A stretch of DNA of 25,186 nucleotides from Ruminococcaceae bacterium UBA5396 (GTDB lineage Bacteria; Bacillota; Clostridia; Oscillospirales; Acutalibacteraceae): positions 4,712-29,897 of the forward strand of contig DHOG01000086.1 in NCBI GenBank assembly GCA_002410715.1, read 5' to 3'. Below, in pieces: positions 1 to 7,760 of the stretch (its first letter is position 1; each line of letters starts with the position of its first letter). The translations under genes were made by a program, and so were the position numbers. The notes beneath the pieces are model-generated. The model worked only from the letters and a program-made list of their open reading frames with translations. It was not told the origin of the DNA and ran no database searches.

Positions 1-1
1 C

Positions 2-211
2 TTTGCAGGCAAGGGCTACGGTGATTTTAAAGTTGCAGTGGCCGAGGTGGTAATCGAATGTTTGCGTCCAATCCAAACCCGTTTTGATGAGTTGATGAAG
101 GATAAGGCATACCTTGAACGGATTATGAAGCAGGGCGCAGAGCGGGCAACCTTCATATCCCGCCGAACACTTAATAAAGCCCTTAAGAAAATGGGCTTTG
201 TTCTTGTTTAA
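2..211 (+). CDS. trpS: Tryptophan--tRNA ligase, C-terminal fragment (5' end outside window)
   Basis: The open frame runs in from the left edge and encodes 69 residues ending KKMGFVLV before a TAA stop. The segment GKGYGDFKVAVAEVV followed by a helical LRPIQTRFDEL stretch and a late ATFISRRTL matches the C-terminal helical end of class I tryptophanyl-tRNA synthetases, which charge tRNA(Trp) with tryptophan in the cytoplasm. The Rossmann fold with the HIGH and KMSKS signatures lies outside the window, so the call rests on the tail alone. The gene is incomplete only because the window starts inside it. The next gene on this strand begins 107 bp downstream. No clear terminator lies between them, so they could share a transcript. 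Confidence 0.85.
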   Translation, partial: FAGKGYGDFKVAVAEVVIECLRPIQTRFDELMKDKAYLERIMKQGAERATFISRRTLNKALKKMGFVLV

Positions 212-318
212 CGTATAACTGACTGTTCGTTTTTTCTGCATGCCTTGTCCAACAATAGGTTTATCTGTTTTTGATGCCAAGTGTATCTACATTATTAACA
301 CAAAAAGGAGGTGAAACA

Positions 319-1569
319 ATGGGAATACACGATCATATCAGCTTTAATTCAAATGAAGAGTACGAACGCTCTATCTTTCAGTTCGTTCAGACGGCAGGCG
401 ATATGACCATCAAGGATGCCAGACAGCATCTCGATCAATTGGTGGACAGGACATTTTCAAAAAATCGGTTTCTGACCTATAAGTATAATACACGAAGCAG
501 AACGGGAAGTGCGCTGTTTGCTTTTGACACCGGTTTTCGTTTCCAAAACGGTCGTGAACGTATTTTTGCATATACCCTCAAAAATACGCGGCGTGAGGAG
601 GACTCTAAAAAATTTTACGGACTGTTCATTGAACGAGAAACCATGCTGCGTGACGAAATACGGTCACGCCAGAACCGCTGGCATATCGGAGACATTGTGT
701 TTGATTCCATAGATAGCATGAACGACCTGCTAAGCAGGCTTGGGGATGAAGCGCTTTACGAAAACTGGACGTTTACCAATTATCCGTCAAAGGTAAGCCA
801 TCCCATTCTAAAAAACTATCTTGAAAATACATTTTATCAGCTCGTACATCAGGACAAAATATTTATTAATAATGACGAGGAAAAAATGCTGCTGAACACT
901 GGCCTGATTGACACCTCCTTTAACGAGCTGTTTTTGGTGTGTGATATTGTAAAGAATTCAGCCAAGGACACCCTCTTCCGACAGGAATACCGCTCGCCTG
1001 AGATATATAAATCGAGCAACCGCGTGTTCTGCAATTATTCGCGCAATGCACCCTTGCCTGTCGCCACGTTTTATGAAAATCCGGGTGATCTGCTGTTCAA
1101 CTGGGAAATTGCACAAGCTCCGGGCGGAATCACGATTGCCGACGAACACATTTTTCGTGATAATATGAATCGCATTAACCTTGGGCTTCGTGACCCCGCC
1201 ATTCGGTTCAATTTTGAAAATCCGCATGACGTTTCCCGATGCCGACAGATGTTTGAAGGTGCGCTGAAGGCCTCGCTTGAACTGTCGAAACGCAACTATA
1301 AATTTGTCGCCCCTCAGTTCTGGCCTGCAACCGGCAAGCTGCAGTTCCTGATGCCAATTTATCTTGAAGGGGTTCAGGAAGTAAAAAACGGGCAGTCCCG
1401 TGATGTATTGCCTCCCACAGTGGCACTCAGTATGGAGCTGGTACACGGACAATATATCGGTACCACAATCCTGACGCTGGACATGGCATATCAGAACGCC
1501 CGCCTAATCGCGCGACCCGACGGTTTCTGGCTTGATGCCACGAAAATTTTTGCATCCAAGGCAGATTGA
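319..1569 (+). CDS. DUF3825 domain-containing protein
   Basis: This is a 416-residue protein. I chose the ATG at 319 because a strong AAGGAGGTG site ends 5-6 bases before it. The longer frame from 271 would place that site inside the coding sequence. The C-terminal half carries features I associate with DUF3825: an NTGL motif at residues 193-196 and the very conserved ending TILTLDMAYQNARLIARP at 383-400. The family has no established biochemical function; many members carry an N-terminal OST-HTH/LOTUS RNA-binding domain. Here residues 1-150 are charged and mixed helix/strand in character, and I do not recognise a LOTUS domain in them. There is no signal peptide or membrane segment, so it is probably cytoplasmic. 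The gene is convergent with prmC and ends at a shared terminator. An RNA-related role is a guess from family context only. Confidence 0.75.
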   Translation: MGIHDHISFNSNEEYERSIFQFVQTAGDMTIKDARQHLDQLVDRTFSKNRFLTYKYNTRSRTGSALFAFDTGFRFQNGRERIFAYTLKNTRREEDSKKFYGLFIERETMLRDEIRSRQNRWHIGDIVFDSIDSMNDLLSRLGDEALYENWTFTNYPSKVSHPILKNYLENTFYQLVHQDKIFINNDEEKMLLNTGLIDTSFNELFLVCDIVKNSAKDTLFRQEYRSPEIYKSSNRVFCNYSRNAPLPVATFYENPGDLLFNWEIAQAPGGITIADEHIFRDNMNRINLGLRDPAIRFNFENPHDVSRCRQMFEGALKASLELSKRNYKFVAPQFWPATGKLQFLMPIYLEGVQEVKNGQSRDVLPPTVALSMELVHGQYIGTTILTLDMAYQNARLIARPDGFWLDATKIFASKAD

Positions 1570-1601
1570 CCGTATCAATAGAAATGGTAAGCCTACAATA
1601 G

Positions 1602-1646
1602 AAAAGCAGCGATTGGTTCTATTAATCAGAACCAATCGCTGCTTTT
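1602..1646. terminator. Bidirectional intrinsic terminator between convergent genes
   Basis: A perfect 19-bp inverted repeat (arms 1602-1620 and 1628-1646) encloses a 7-nt loop. Each arm starts with four A residues on its outer side, so both strands give a GC-containing stem ending in a U run. It lies between the stop of the DUF3825 gene and the stop of prmC, and its right arm overlaps the first two bases of the prmC stop codon. It can serve both convergent transcripts. Confidence 0.9.
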
Positions 1647-2493
1647 ATTGATTTACTGTTTCACCGATTACCACTCGCTCAATCCCGCCCAAATCTCGAA
1701 ACATCTCTATATTTATGAGCCCTGCTTTCGAAAACATGGCGGCAACATCCTTTGCCTGCCCCATGCCAACCTCGACGGCACAGATACCTCCGCTGACAAG
1801 CTTTGGCAGCCAGCTTCGGATGATTGCACGATAAAACACAAGCCCATCCCCACCGTCCAGAGCCATTACGGGCTCATGCTGAACCTCCTGCATGAGGGAA
1901 GGAATTTCATCTGCGGGTATATAGGGGGGATTTGACAAAATCGCATCATAGCATTCCTGGAACCCATCGGCGTCAAGCAATACATTGGCTTTGACCGGTG
2001 TTACATGAAGCTTGGGATAACGCGCACAGTTGCGCTCAAGGTAGTATAATGCCTCATCCGAAAGTTCCACCGCAGTAACATCTGCGTCGGGGCATAGACT
2101 TGCCAGACCCAGTCCCACGCAGCCGCTGCCAGCGCAAAGATCAAGAACCTTTGGGCGGTCAATGCCGCTGAGGCGATCTGCCGCCGTTTCACACAACAGC
2201 TCGGTATCGGCACGGGGAATCAATACGCCTTCCCCAACTTCCAGTGTCAGGGATAAAAAGTCCCAGGTTCCGAGAATATACTGAAGTGGTCTGCCTTCGG
2301 CGCGCTGCCTTGCAGAATCCAAAAGCTTGCTGCACATTTCCGGCGGTGCTGTTTTAGAGCCTTCAAAGGGCAGCATTCCACGCTGTATCCCCGTTATATG
2401 GAAAAAAAGACAGCCTGCATCAAAGCTCGGACTGTCACAGTCCGAGCTTTCAAGAATTGAAACGACTTTTTTATACAGTTCACAATTGGTCAT
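1645..2493 (-). CDS. prmC: Peptide chain release factor N5-glutamine methyltransferase
   Basis: This 282-residue protein is full length for PrmC, which methylates the glutamine of the GGQ motif in release factors RF1 and RF2 using S-adenosylmethionine, improving termination of translation. It has an N-terminal helical domain (about 1-85), the linking LIPRADTE motif at 91-98, the SAM-binding glycine-rich DLCAGSGCVG at 118-127, and the diagnostic catalytic NPPY at 188-191. The ATG is preceded by an AAAGGCGG-like site. It starts 12 bp after the DUF1385 stop, so the two are very likely co-transcribed, the usual clostridial pairing. In many clostridia prfA follows; here a convergent unrelated gene takes that place. 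Confidence 0.96.
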   Translation of the reverse strand: MTNCELYKKVVSILESSDCDSPSFDAGCLFFHITGIQRGMLPFEGSKTAPPEMCSKLLDSARQRAEGRPLQYILGTWDFLSLTLEVGEGVLIPRADTELLCETAADRLSGIDRPKVLDLCAGSGCVGLGLASLCPDADVTAVELSDEALYYLERNCARYPKLHVTPVKANVLLDADGFQECYDAILSNPPYIPADEIPSLMQEVQHEPVMALDGGDGLVFYRAIIRSWLPKLVSGGICAVEVGMGQAKDVAAMFSKAGLINIEMFRDLGGIERVVIGETVNQ

Positions 2494-2505
2494 AACAGTC
2501 CGCCT

Positions 2506-3528
2506 TTACAGCAGATCGGAATCATCAGGTGGAGCAACCTCGGTAAAGGATGTGATTGCAACTTCAATCATATCGTCGGTTGGCTCTTTGGTTGTGATGC
2601 GCTGCAGCCACAGCCCTGGTGCAGAAATAGCTCTGACCAGCCAATGATTGGATCTGCCCGCAAGCTTAATCAACTCATATCCAATACCGACAATAATCGG
2701 GATTGTCAGCAGCTTGATTCCGGTTCTGATAATAGGATTGGAAACCGAAATAAACATGGAAACCACAATTCCGACAACCAGCATCAGGATCATAAACGAA
2801 GTACCGCAGCGGGGATGAAACCGGGTTTGCCGGCGCACATTCTCAACGGTGAGCGCCTCCCCCTTTTCGTAGCAGAAAATGGTTTTGTGTTCTGCACCGT
2901 GATACATAAAAACGCGCTTGATATCCTTCATCAGAGAAACGGCGAAAATATACCCTACAAACAGCAGTATTCGTATCAGGCCTTCCATAACCGCTCTTAA
3001 CACATTTCCCCAGACTTTATTTTGAAGCACGGGAACCATCTCACGCAAACGGTTAAATAAGAAGGTGGGAAGTGTCATAAACAATCCGACTGCTATGGCC
3101 ACGCCCAGCAACATACTAAGCACCAATACAAGCGTCATGCCGAAACCTTCAAACATGCCTGTTGTTTTCTTCTTGGCATCCGAAGAATCATTTGCGGTAT
3201 GTTCTGCGGTATCGTTTTCAGAGAATGAAACGGCTGTGTCAGCCGAGTCGCGGGATTGTGACTCCTCTTCAAACCCGGCAAGCTCTGCAGAGCGTAAAAG
3301 GGAGCGATACCCGATTCTCATCGAGTCAATAAAATTAAATACACCGCGGATAAACGGCAGCTTAAACACCTTTGACCGTTTTTTACCCGAAGTCTCCCAG
3401 CTTTCCAGTACAATTTCTCCGGAGGGATCTCGAACAGCCATTGCGGTCTTTTCAGGCCCGCGCATCATAACCCCTTCAATCAATGCCTGTCCGCCGATCG
3501 AGGTCTTTCTGGTTGCCTGTTGTTTCAT
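2506..3528 (-). CDS. yqhQ: DUF1385 family membrane protein (YqhQ-like)
   Basis: This 340-residue membrane protein of unknown function belongs to the DUF1385/YqhQ family. The N terminus has the hallmark GGQALIEGVMMRGP at 12-25. The middle contains MYHGAEHKTIFCYE (208-221) and RFHPRCGTSF (236-245), two conserved His/Cys-containing segments that look like a metal or cofactor site, although no activity is established. Hydrophobic stretches near 131-156, 178-200, 244-262 and 270-288 suggest about four membrane passes. Residues 86-122 form an acidic, serine-rich, low-complexity loop that is probably variable. An AAAGGA site precedes the ATG. The gene lies 54 bp after the sensor kinase and 12 bp before prmC, in one likely operon. 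The gene symbol is borrowed from Bacillus by family. Confidence 0.88.
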   Translation of the reverse strand: MKQQATRKTSIGGQALIEGVMMRGPEKTAMAVRDPSGEIVLESWETSGKKRSKVFKLPFIRGVFNFIDSMRIGYRSLLRSAELAGFEEESQSRDSADTAVSFSENDTAEHTANDSSDAKKKTTGMFEGFGMTLVLVLSMLLGVAIAVGLFMTLPTFLFNRLREMVPVLQNKVWGNVLRAVMEGLIRILLFVGYIFAVSLMKDIKRVFMYHGAEHKTIFCYEKGEALTVENVRRQTRFHPRCGTSFMILMLVVGIVVSMFISVSNPIIRTGIKLLTIPIIVGIGYELIKLAGRSNHWLVRAISAPGLWLQRITTKEPTDDMIEVAITSFTEVAPPDDSDLL

Positions 3529-3582
3529 AAGCTTAATATCCTTTCTGTGGGCTTGGTTAAAAGGCTGTAAGAAAACTTTTTC

Positions 3583-5022
3583 CTAAAATCCTACCGTTGA
3601 GCGGTCTTCATTTGGTGCTACCGGCAGCGTAATTGTAACCGTAGTACCGATGCCTTCCTCACTGTCTATTTCCAGACGCCCCTTATGCCTTCTGATGATC
3701 TCATCGGCTAGCGCAAGCCCGATACCGGAACCCGGACGACTGCGGTTTGCCTTGTAAAATTTCTTTTTTATATTTGGCAGATCGTCTTTTGCAACACCCA
3801 CTCCGGTATCACTGATTACCACCTGCACATGGCTCCCCATGTCGGCTGTTTCAATACGGATACGCCCTCCGGGATTGGAATATTTAATGGCATTTTCAAT
3901 TATATTTATGAAAACCTGTTTCAGCCTGTCATGGTCACACACAACAGGAGGAAGATTTTCGGGTTCGATATACAAGAGCTCGATCGACTCGCGCGACGCC
4001 CTGTCACGAAACAGAACAACCGCTTCACCAAGCTCAGCTGAAACGTCACTCCTCGCAAATTTCATGACAAGATGACCGCCCTGCATTCGCGAAAAGTCAA
4101 GAAGCTCCTCAACGATTCCGGACAGGCGTTCCACCTCGCCGGCAATAACCTCCAACCCCTTTTCAGTCAGCTCCACATCCCACGCCCCGGCCTGCCGCAT
4201 GGTTTCCGCCCAGCCTTTAATAGCAGTCAGAGGGGTTCTCAGCTCATGGGAAACGGACGATATAAAATCGTTTTTCAGCCGTTCAGCATCAGAAATTTCA
4301 CCTGCCATATAGTTTATGGTATCGCAAAGCTCCCCAATCTCATCGTCTGATTTTTTTACGATTCTTGAATCATAGTCGCCGAGAGCGATCTGACGGGCCG
4401 CTCGGTTGATTTCGGCAACCGGATGCACAATGGAGCTAATCAAATAGGAATTTGCCATAAGCATAAAAAACAATACCGCCACGCCAACCAACACAACCAA
4501 GCCGAAATACATAAATATCTGACGGTCTACTCGTGCCATTGAAGTGACATAACGAATCCCTCCAAGCACTGCACCGTCAGAACTGCGCAGCGCCAGCGTC
4601 ATGGACATGACATGCTCTCCAGCTTGGTTTTTGCCTGACCAGGTTCCGCGGTTGTCATCGGCGAGAAGGGCTTTGGAATAATCACTTCTGACCGTTTTTT
4701 CGGGTTCAAATCCGGTAGATGAAACAATCACCGCACCGTTGCTTCCCAGCACCTGCATCTCCAGCTTTTCTTTATCGACAAAGCTCTCCACCAGTTCCCG
4801 CGCAAGTGAATCAAAGTTCAAGGCGGATGGATTGGAAGCAATCATTTGATTTAATACCGATTCGACCGAATCGACACGGGAGGACAGAGAGTATTCAACG
4901 CTTTTGTAATAGTAGGAGCGTGATGACAGGATAAACGCTGTCCCGAAAATAACCAGAAGCGCCAAAATAAAACCGATGCTATTTAGCATCCAACGCCGCA
5001 TGATACTGGACTTCCGCCCCAT
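3583..5022 (-). CDS. Membrane sensor histidine kinase, PhoR/WalK type
   Basis: This is a 479-residue two-component sensor. A first membrane helix spans about 13-32 and a second about 170-193. The roughly 135 residues between them form an extracellular, PAS-like (dCACHE/sCACHE-type) sensing region. A HAMP linker follows at about 194-246. The dimerisation and phosphoacceptor motif SVSHELRTPL places the phosphorylated histidine at H259. The ATPase domain shows the N box NIIENAIKYS (Asn377), G1 box DTGVGV (405-410) and G2 box GSGIGLAL (431-438). A strong AAAGGAGG site precedes the ATG. It follows the response regulator by 55 bp, so the pair is co-expressed. The signal is unknown; the lipoprotein at the head of the operon is a candidate partner. 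Confidence 0.93.
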   Translation of the reverse strand: MGRKSSIMRRWMLNSIGFILALLVIFGTAFILSSRSYYYKSVEYSLSSRVDSVESVLNQMIASNPSALNFDSLARELVESFVDKEKLEMQVLGSNGAVIVSSTGFEPEKTVRSDYSKALLADDNRGTWSGKNQAGEHVMSMTLALRSSDGAVLGGIRYVTSMARVDRQIFMYFGLVVLVGVAVLFFMLMANSYLISSIVHPVAEINRAARQIALGDYDSRIVKKSDDEIGELCDTINYMAGEISDAERLKNDFISSVSHELRTPLTAIKGWAETMRQAGAWDVELTEKGLEVIAGEVERLSGIVEELLDFSRMQGGHLVMKFARSDVSAELGEAVVLFRDRASRESIELLYIEPENLPPVVCDHDRLKQVFINIIENAIKYSNPGGRIRIETADMGSHVQVVISDTGVGVAKDDLPNIKKKFYKANRSRPGSGIGLALADEIIRRHKGRLEIDSEEGIGTTVTITLPVAPNEDRSTVGF

Positions 5023-5077
5023 ACTTCTGCCCTCCTTTCAGATTTCATTGGATTTCACTGCCCAATACAGCATGAAA

Positions 5078-5779
5078 TCAACCCACCCATTTGTATCCCA
5101 ACCCCCATACAGTCAGAATATGCCTGGGTTCGGAAGGATCATCCTCGATTTTCATTCTCAGTCTGCGTATGTTCACATCTACAATTTTTTCTTCACCGAA
5201 GTATTCTTCGCCCCAGACTCGGTTGAGGATATCGGTACGGCTGAGCGCCTTTCCTTCGTTGGATAAAAAGTATTCTACAATCTGAAACTCGACCTGCGTC
5301 AGTTCGACCGGCTGCCCCTGCTTTTTCAGCGTGCGGTTGCGAAGGTTGAGTTCAAAATCACCGCTGACGATTTTCTCAAGAAAATTAACCGATTCTCTCG
5401 CCCGGGCGGCAACAACACGTCTGTGCAGTGCGTCAACACGAGCCACAAGCTCGGAAGGACTGAACGGTTTTGTGACGTAATCGTCTGCCCCCATCATAAG
5501 CCCGCCGACTTTTTCCATCTCCTGCGTCCGGGCTGTCAGTATGATAATGCCGATATTATCATTGCGTTGACGCAATTCCCGGCAGACAGCAAACCCATCC
5601 ATACCCGGAAGCATGATATCCAGCAAGGCTACATCCACATGATCTGACTGTTGATCATAAAGCTTGAGAGCATCCTCACCCGAACCGGCTTCGATAACCT
5701 CATACCCTGCACGTTTTAAATTGATTACCACAAATTCGCGAATCGACGCCTCGTCCTCACAAACCAGAACTCTCTTCAT
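5078..5779 (-). CDS. OmpR/PhoB-family response regulator
   Basis: This 233-residue DNA-binding regulator is probably phosphorylated by the adjacent kinase. The receiver domain (about 1-120) has the acidic pair E8/D9, phosphoacceptor Asp54 in LLDIMLPGMDG, the switch Thr82 and the conserved Lys104 in TKPF. The C-terminal winged helix (about 135-233) contains the usual ELTQVEFQIVEYF start and the IVDVNIRRLRMKIE recognition-helix region, ending VWGLGYKW. An AAAGGAA site precedes the ATG. It lies 72 bp after the lipoprotein gene and 55 bp before the kinase. Its targets cannot be read from the sequence; no convincing direct-repeat operator was found in front of the operon. Confidence 0.95.
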   Translation of the reverse strand: MKRVLVCEDEASIREFVVINLKRAGYEVIEAGSGEDALKLYDQQSDHVDVALLDIMLPGMDGFAVCRELRQRNDNIGIIILTARTQEMEKVGGLMMGADDYVTKPFSPSELVARVDALHRRVVAARARESVNFLEKIVSGDFELNLRNRTLKKQGQPVELTQVEFQIVEYFLSNEGKALSRTDILNRVWGEEYFGEEKIVDVNIRRLRMKIEDDPSEPRHILTVWGLGYKWVG

Positions 5780-5851
5780 TAAGTTCTCATTCCTTTCCGA
5801 GTTTTATGCCCGTCTTAACTATCTATAATATATCATGATTAGTAAGAACTC

Positions 5852-7234
5852 CTATTGAAGGTACGAGAATCTATAGCTGATGCGGTCCAGATTAAGATTA
5901 AACGGCTTGGCATCTGAATACCATACCATAAACTTAGCATCTGAAAGCTGGTCCAGCTCCTGGAATTTGATGGCATCATCATTCTGCTTAAACTTACCAA
6001 AAGCGTTATTTTTAGAATTCAGTGCTGATCGATAGACCGCGCGAATCATAAGAAACTTATTGCCCGCTTTGTCGTTTTCAAGGGTATGAAGCGCAAGCGT
6101 GCGGGTGTTTTTATCATAAGAAAATGTAAACCTGCCATCCCATTCCTCATCTGTCTGAAAATAATACCCGTCTGACATATTGATGATGCAAGAAAAATCC
6201 TGTGTCACCTTTTTGCTGATAACGCTCCAGCTGTTCCATCTGGTAAACCAAACCTTATCCGATTCGGTATATTCATAACCCGCAATGGTTTGGGTTGCAG
6301 GCCACTTAATTTCTCCGTCACCCTGCATATCCCTTGACGGCAAAGGCGTATCACGGTAAGTGAGTATGGTTCTGTTTTTTGTGCTGTCATAAAAAGGAGC
6401 AAGAAGCTGAAGACCATCCCAGTATATAAGCTCGGTCACCATTCCGCCCGAACTGCGTAATCCGTCAACATAAACGCCGTTAATAGAATCCGAAAGCCGA
6501 CTGATAACCGGCGTTAAAAACTGCTGAATAGAACCGTCCAACCGGGTAGAACCAATCTCGGCCAAAACCATGGCATTTGTTTTCTTCTCGAATTCGGTCT
6601 GCATAAGCTTGGCGGTCGTGGTTTTGGCGGTTGCATTGGAATGAAGAATCAGCAGGCTATCTCTGCCCGAATCGGTAAGCCTGCCTACAACAAATTCGGT
6701 ATACAGCTCCTTATACCATTCATTCAAAACACCACTATCGAGTGAATACATAACCAGCTGACGGTTGCTTAAATCTATATTCCAGCCCGTCAGAACCTCT
6801 AACATGCCATCGCCGTTTAAATCTCCGAACTGTATCCGGTCGATGTCCGCGCTTATTCCCTCAATATCGCTGATAGATTTCCAACCGTCATCCGTATTTT
6901 TCAGCAGGTTGAGGTGTATCATGCTGTTTTCAGTACCCAAGCTGTAAAATACAATGGCTTCGTCCTTTCCATCACCGTTAACGTCCTTAATCACAAACGA
7001 GGAACGATACTCGCCGGATTTGGGATATTTCAAAATATAATTGCCCCTCATATCCGGCTTATCCACTTGCTTTTTAATTTTTATATATGCCTCCAGTGCC
7101 TTTTGTATCTGCTTTTGTTCTCCTATGGGATGAGGCGGACGCAGAAGGGCTTCAACATCCATGCCGATGCTGCATCCTGACATCATCAAAGAAATAATTA
7201 TTATGATGAACACAGCGAAAAATCTGGATTTCAT
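5852..7234 (-). CDS. Secreted lipoprotein with FG-GAP/VCBS-type calcium-binding repeats
   Basis: This is a 460-residue protein from the ATG at 7234. I prefer this start to one 24 bases upstream because AAAGG sits 12 nt before it and it gives a compact lipoprotein signal: basic MKSR, a run of hydrophobic residues, then the lipobox MSGC with the lipidated cysteine at 21. Two DxNGDG motifs (84-89 and 138-143), each followed by an acidic residue, are the calcium-loop signature of FG-GAP/VCBS beta-propeller blades. The rest is beta-rich without a recognised catalytic motif. It would be anchored on the outer face of the membrane. As first gene of a transcript that continues into a two-component system, it may be the sensory partner of the kinase or its main output; that is inference. 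Confidence 0.8.
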   Translation of the reverse strand: MKSRFFAVFIIIIISLMMSGCSIGMDVEALLRPPHPIGEQKQIQKALEAYIKIKKQVDKPDMRGNYILKYPKSGEYRSSFVIKDVNGDGKDEAIVFYSLGTENSMIHLNLLKNTDDGWKSISDIEGISADIDRIQFGDLNGDGMLEVLTGWNIDLSNRQLVMYSLDSGVLNEWYKELYTEFVVGRLTDSGRDSLLILHSNATAKTTTAKLMQTEFEKKTNAMVLAEIGSTRLDGSIQQFLTPVISRLSDSINGVYVDGLRSSGGMVTELIYWDGLQLLAPFYDSTKNRTILTYRDTPLPSRDMQGDGEIKWPATQTIAGYEYTESDKVWFTRWNSWSVISKKVTQDFSCIINMSDGYYFQTDEEWDGRFTFSYDKNTRTLALHTLENDKAGNKFLMIRAVYRSALNSKNNAFGKFKQNDDAIKFQELDQLSDAKFMVWYSDAKPFNLNLDRISYRFSYLQ

Positions 7235-7328
7235 GCCGTTCCACATCCTTTCCTTCATTGTTCTAAACTTGTTATCCCAAAATCAAGTCAAGCAATTCAC
7301 AAAACGGGTAGTAACCTGCTTTGTAATT

Positions 7329-7357
7329 ATTATACATTGGTTTTTGACCGCTTTCAA
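7329..7357 (-). promoter_or_regulatory. Sigma-A promoter of the lipoprotein/two-component operon
   Basis: On the minus strand a TTGAAA -35 element (7352-7357) and a perfect TATAAT -10 element (7329-7334) are separated by exactly 17 bp. Transcription would start near 7322, about 88 nt upstream of the lipoprotein ATG. Consensus match and ideal spacing make this a strong housekeeping promoter. Confidence 0.85.
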
Positions 7358-7427
7358 TGAAAATAATCCAAGGTGCTAATGTTTTTAGCTTAAGCTATGC
7401 CTTCTTTACGCTCATGCCAGCGGAACA

Positions 7428-7459
7428 CCGCCTTTCTACACGCTTAGGTAGAAAGGCGG
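7428..7459. repeat. Palindromic hairpin, 12-bp perfect stem
   Basis: Arms at 7428-7439 and 7448-7459 are perfect inverted complements with an 8-nt loop. The outer end of the stem is GC-rich (CCGCC). No U run follows on either strand, so it is not a textbook terminator. It may be a mobile palindromic unit or a 3'-end stabiliser for the ribF operon message. Confidence 0.7.
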
Positions 7460-7476
7460 CAGACGTCACAACACCG

Positions 7477-7546
7477 TAGGGGCGGATTCAATTATCCGCC
7501 CGTTTTATATATCTATCATGCGGGCAGATATGGAATCTGCCCCTGC
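7477..7546. repeat. Nested palindromic repeat (two hairpins that are also inverted copies of each other)
   Basis: Hairpin one has arms 7480-7487 and 7494-7501 (GGGCGGAT type) and is followed by GTTTT on the plus strand. Hairpin two has arms 7522-7529 and 7535-7542 (GGGCAGAT type). Read on opposite strands the two halves are near copies, so the whole unit is a larger imperfect palindrome. I recognise this GTAGGGGCGGAT style as typical of dispersed intergenic repeats in clostridial genomes, but copy number cannot be seen here. Confidence 0.7.
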
Positions 7547-7624
7547 ATTACTCAATAATACGATTATGTGCACACAAAACCCGACGAAACGGCGGGGCTG
7601 TCAGCAGTCTTGCCTTATCCTTTC

Positions 7625-7702
7625 TCCCTCAGTCGCCCTTGGCGACAGCTCCCTCTAAGAGGGAGCCGAGTGATGCGCAGTCTCCGCCTGCCGGAGGGAG
7701 TT
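7625..7702. repeat. Dispersed clostridial palindromic element (three small hairpins)
   Basis: Three consecutive hairpins are visible: GTCGCC/GGCGAC (7632-7637, 7641-7646), GCTCCCTC/GAGGGAGC (7648-7655, 7659-7666) and CTCCG/CGGAG (7682-7686, 7692-7696). The CCCTCAGTCGCC...GCTCCCTCTAAGAGGGAGC arrangement is one I associate with high-copy intergenic repeats of Ruminococcaceae and relatives. The ends cannot be fixed from one copy. Confidence 0.7.
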
Positions 7703-7760
7703 TGATCTCCATTGTATGAGCTGTACAAGCCATAGGCTAACAATGCAACACGCCTTGCTT

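Larger units (their letters stand above)
7259..7760. other. Gene-free gap with promoter and palindromic repeats
   Basis: No convincing gene lies in this stretch between the lipoprotein gene start and the end of ribF. Its left end holds the lipoprotein operon promoter. From about 7428 to 7702 it is filled with three hairpin-forming repeat units, listed separately. No clear U-tract terminator for the long ribF-ended operon is visible apart from these hairpins, so they may end or stabilise that message. Confidence 0.7.

Noticed and set aside
271..298. Possible promoter TTGATG-16-TATTAA before the DUF3825 gene
   Set aside because: Its transcription start would fall on the ribosome binding site and leave almost no leader; the hexamers are also poor matches.
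271..318. Upstream extension of the DUF3825 protein by 16 residues
   Set aside because: The extension contains the AAGGAGGTG ribosome binding site for the ATG at 319, and its residues look non-coding.
7428..7702. CRISPR array
   Set aside because: The repeated units differ from each other, are palindromic and have no regular spacers.
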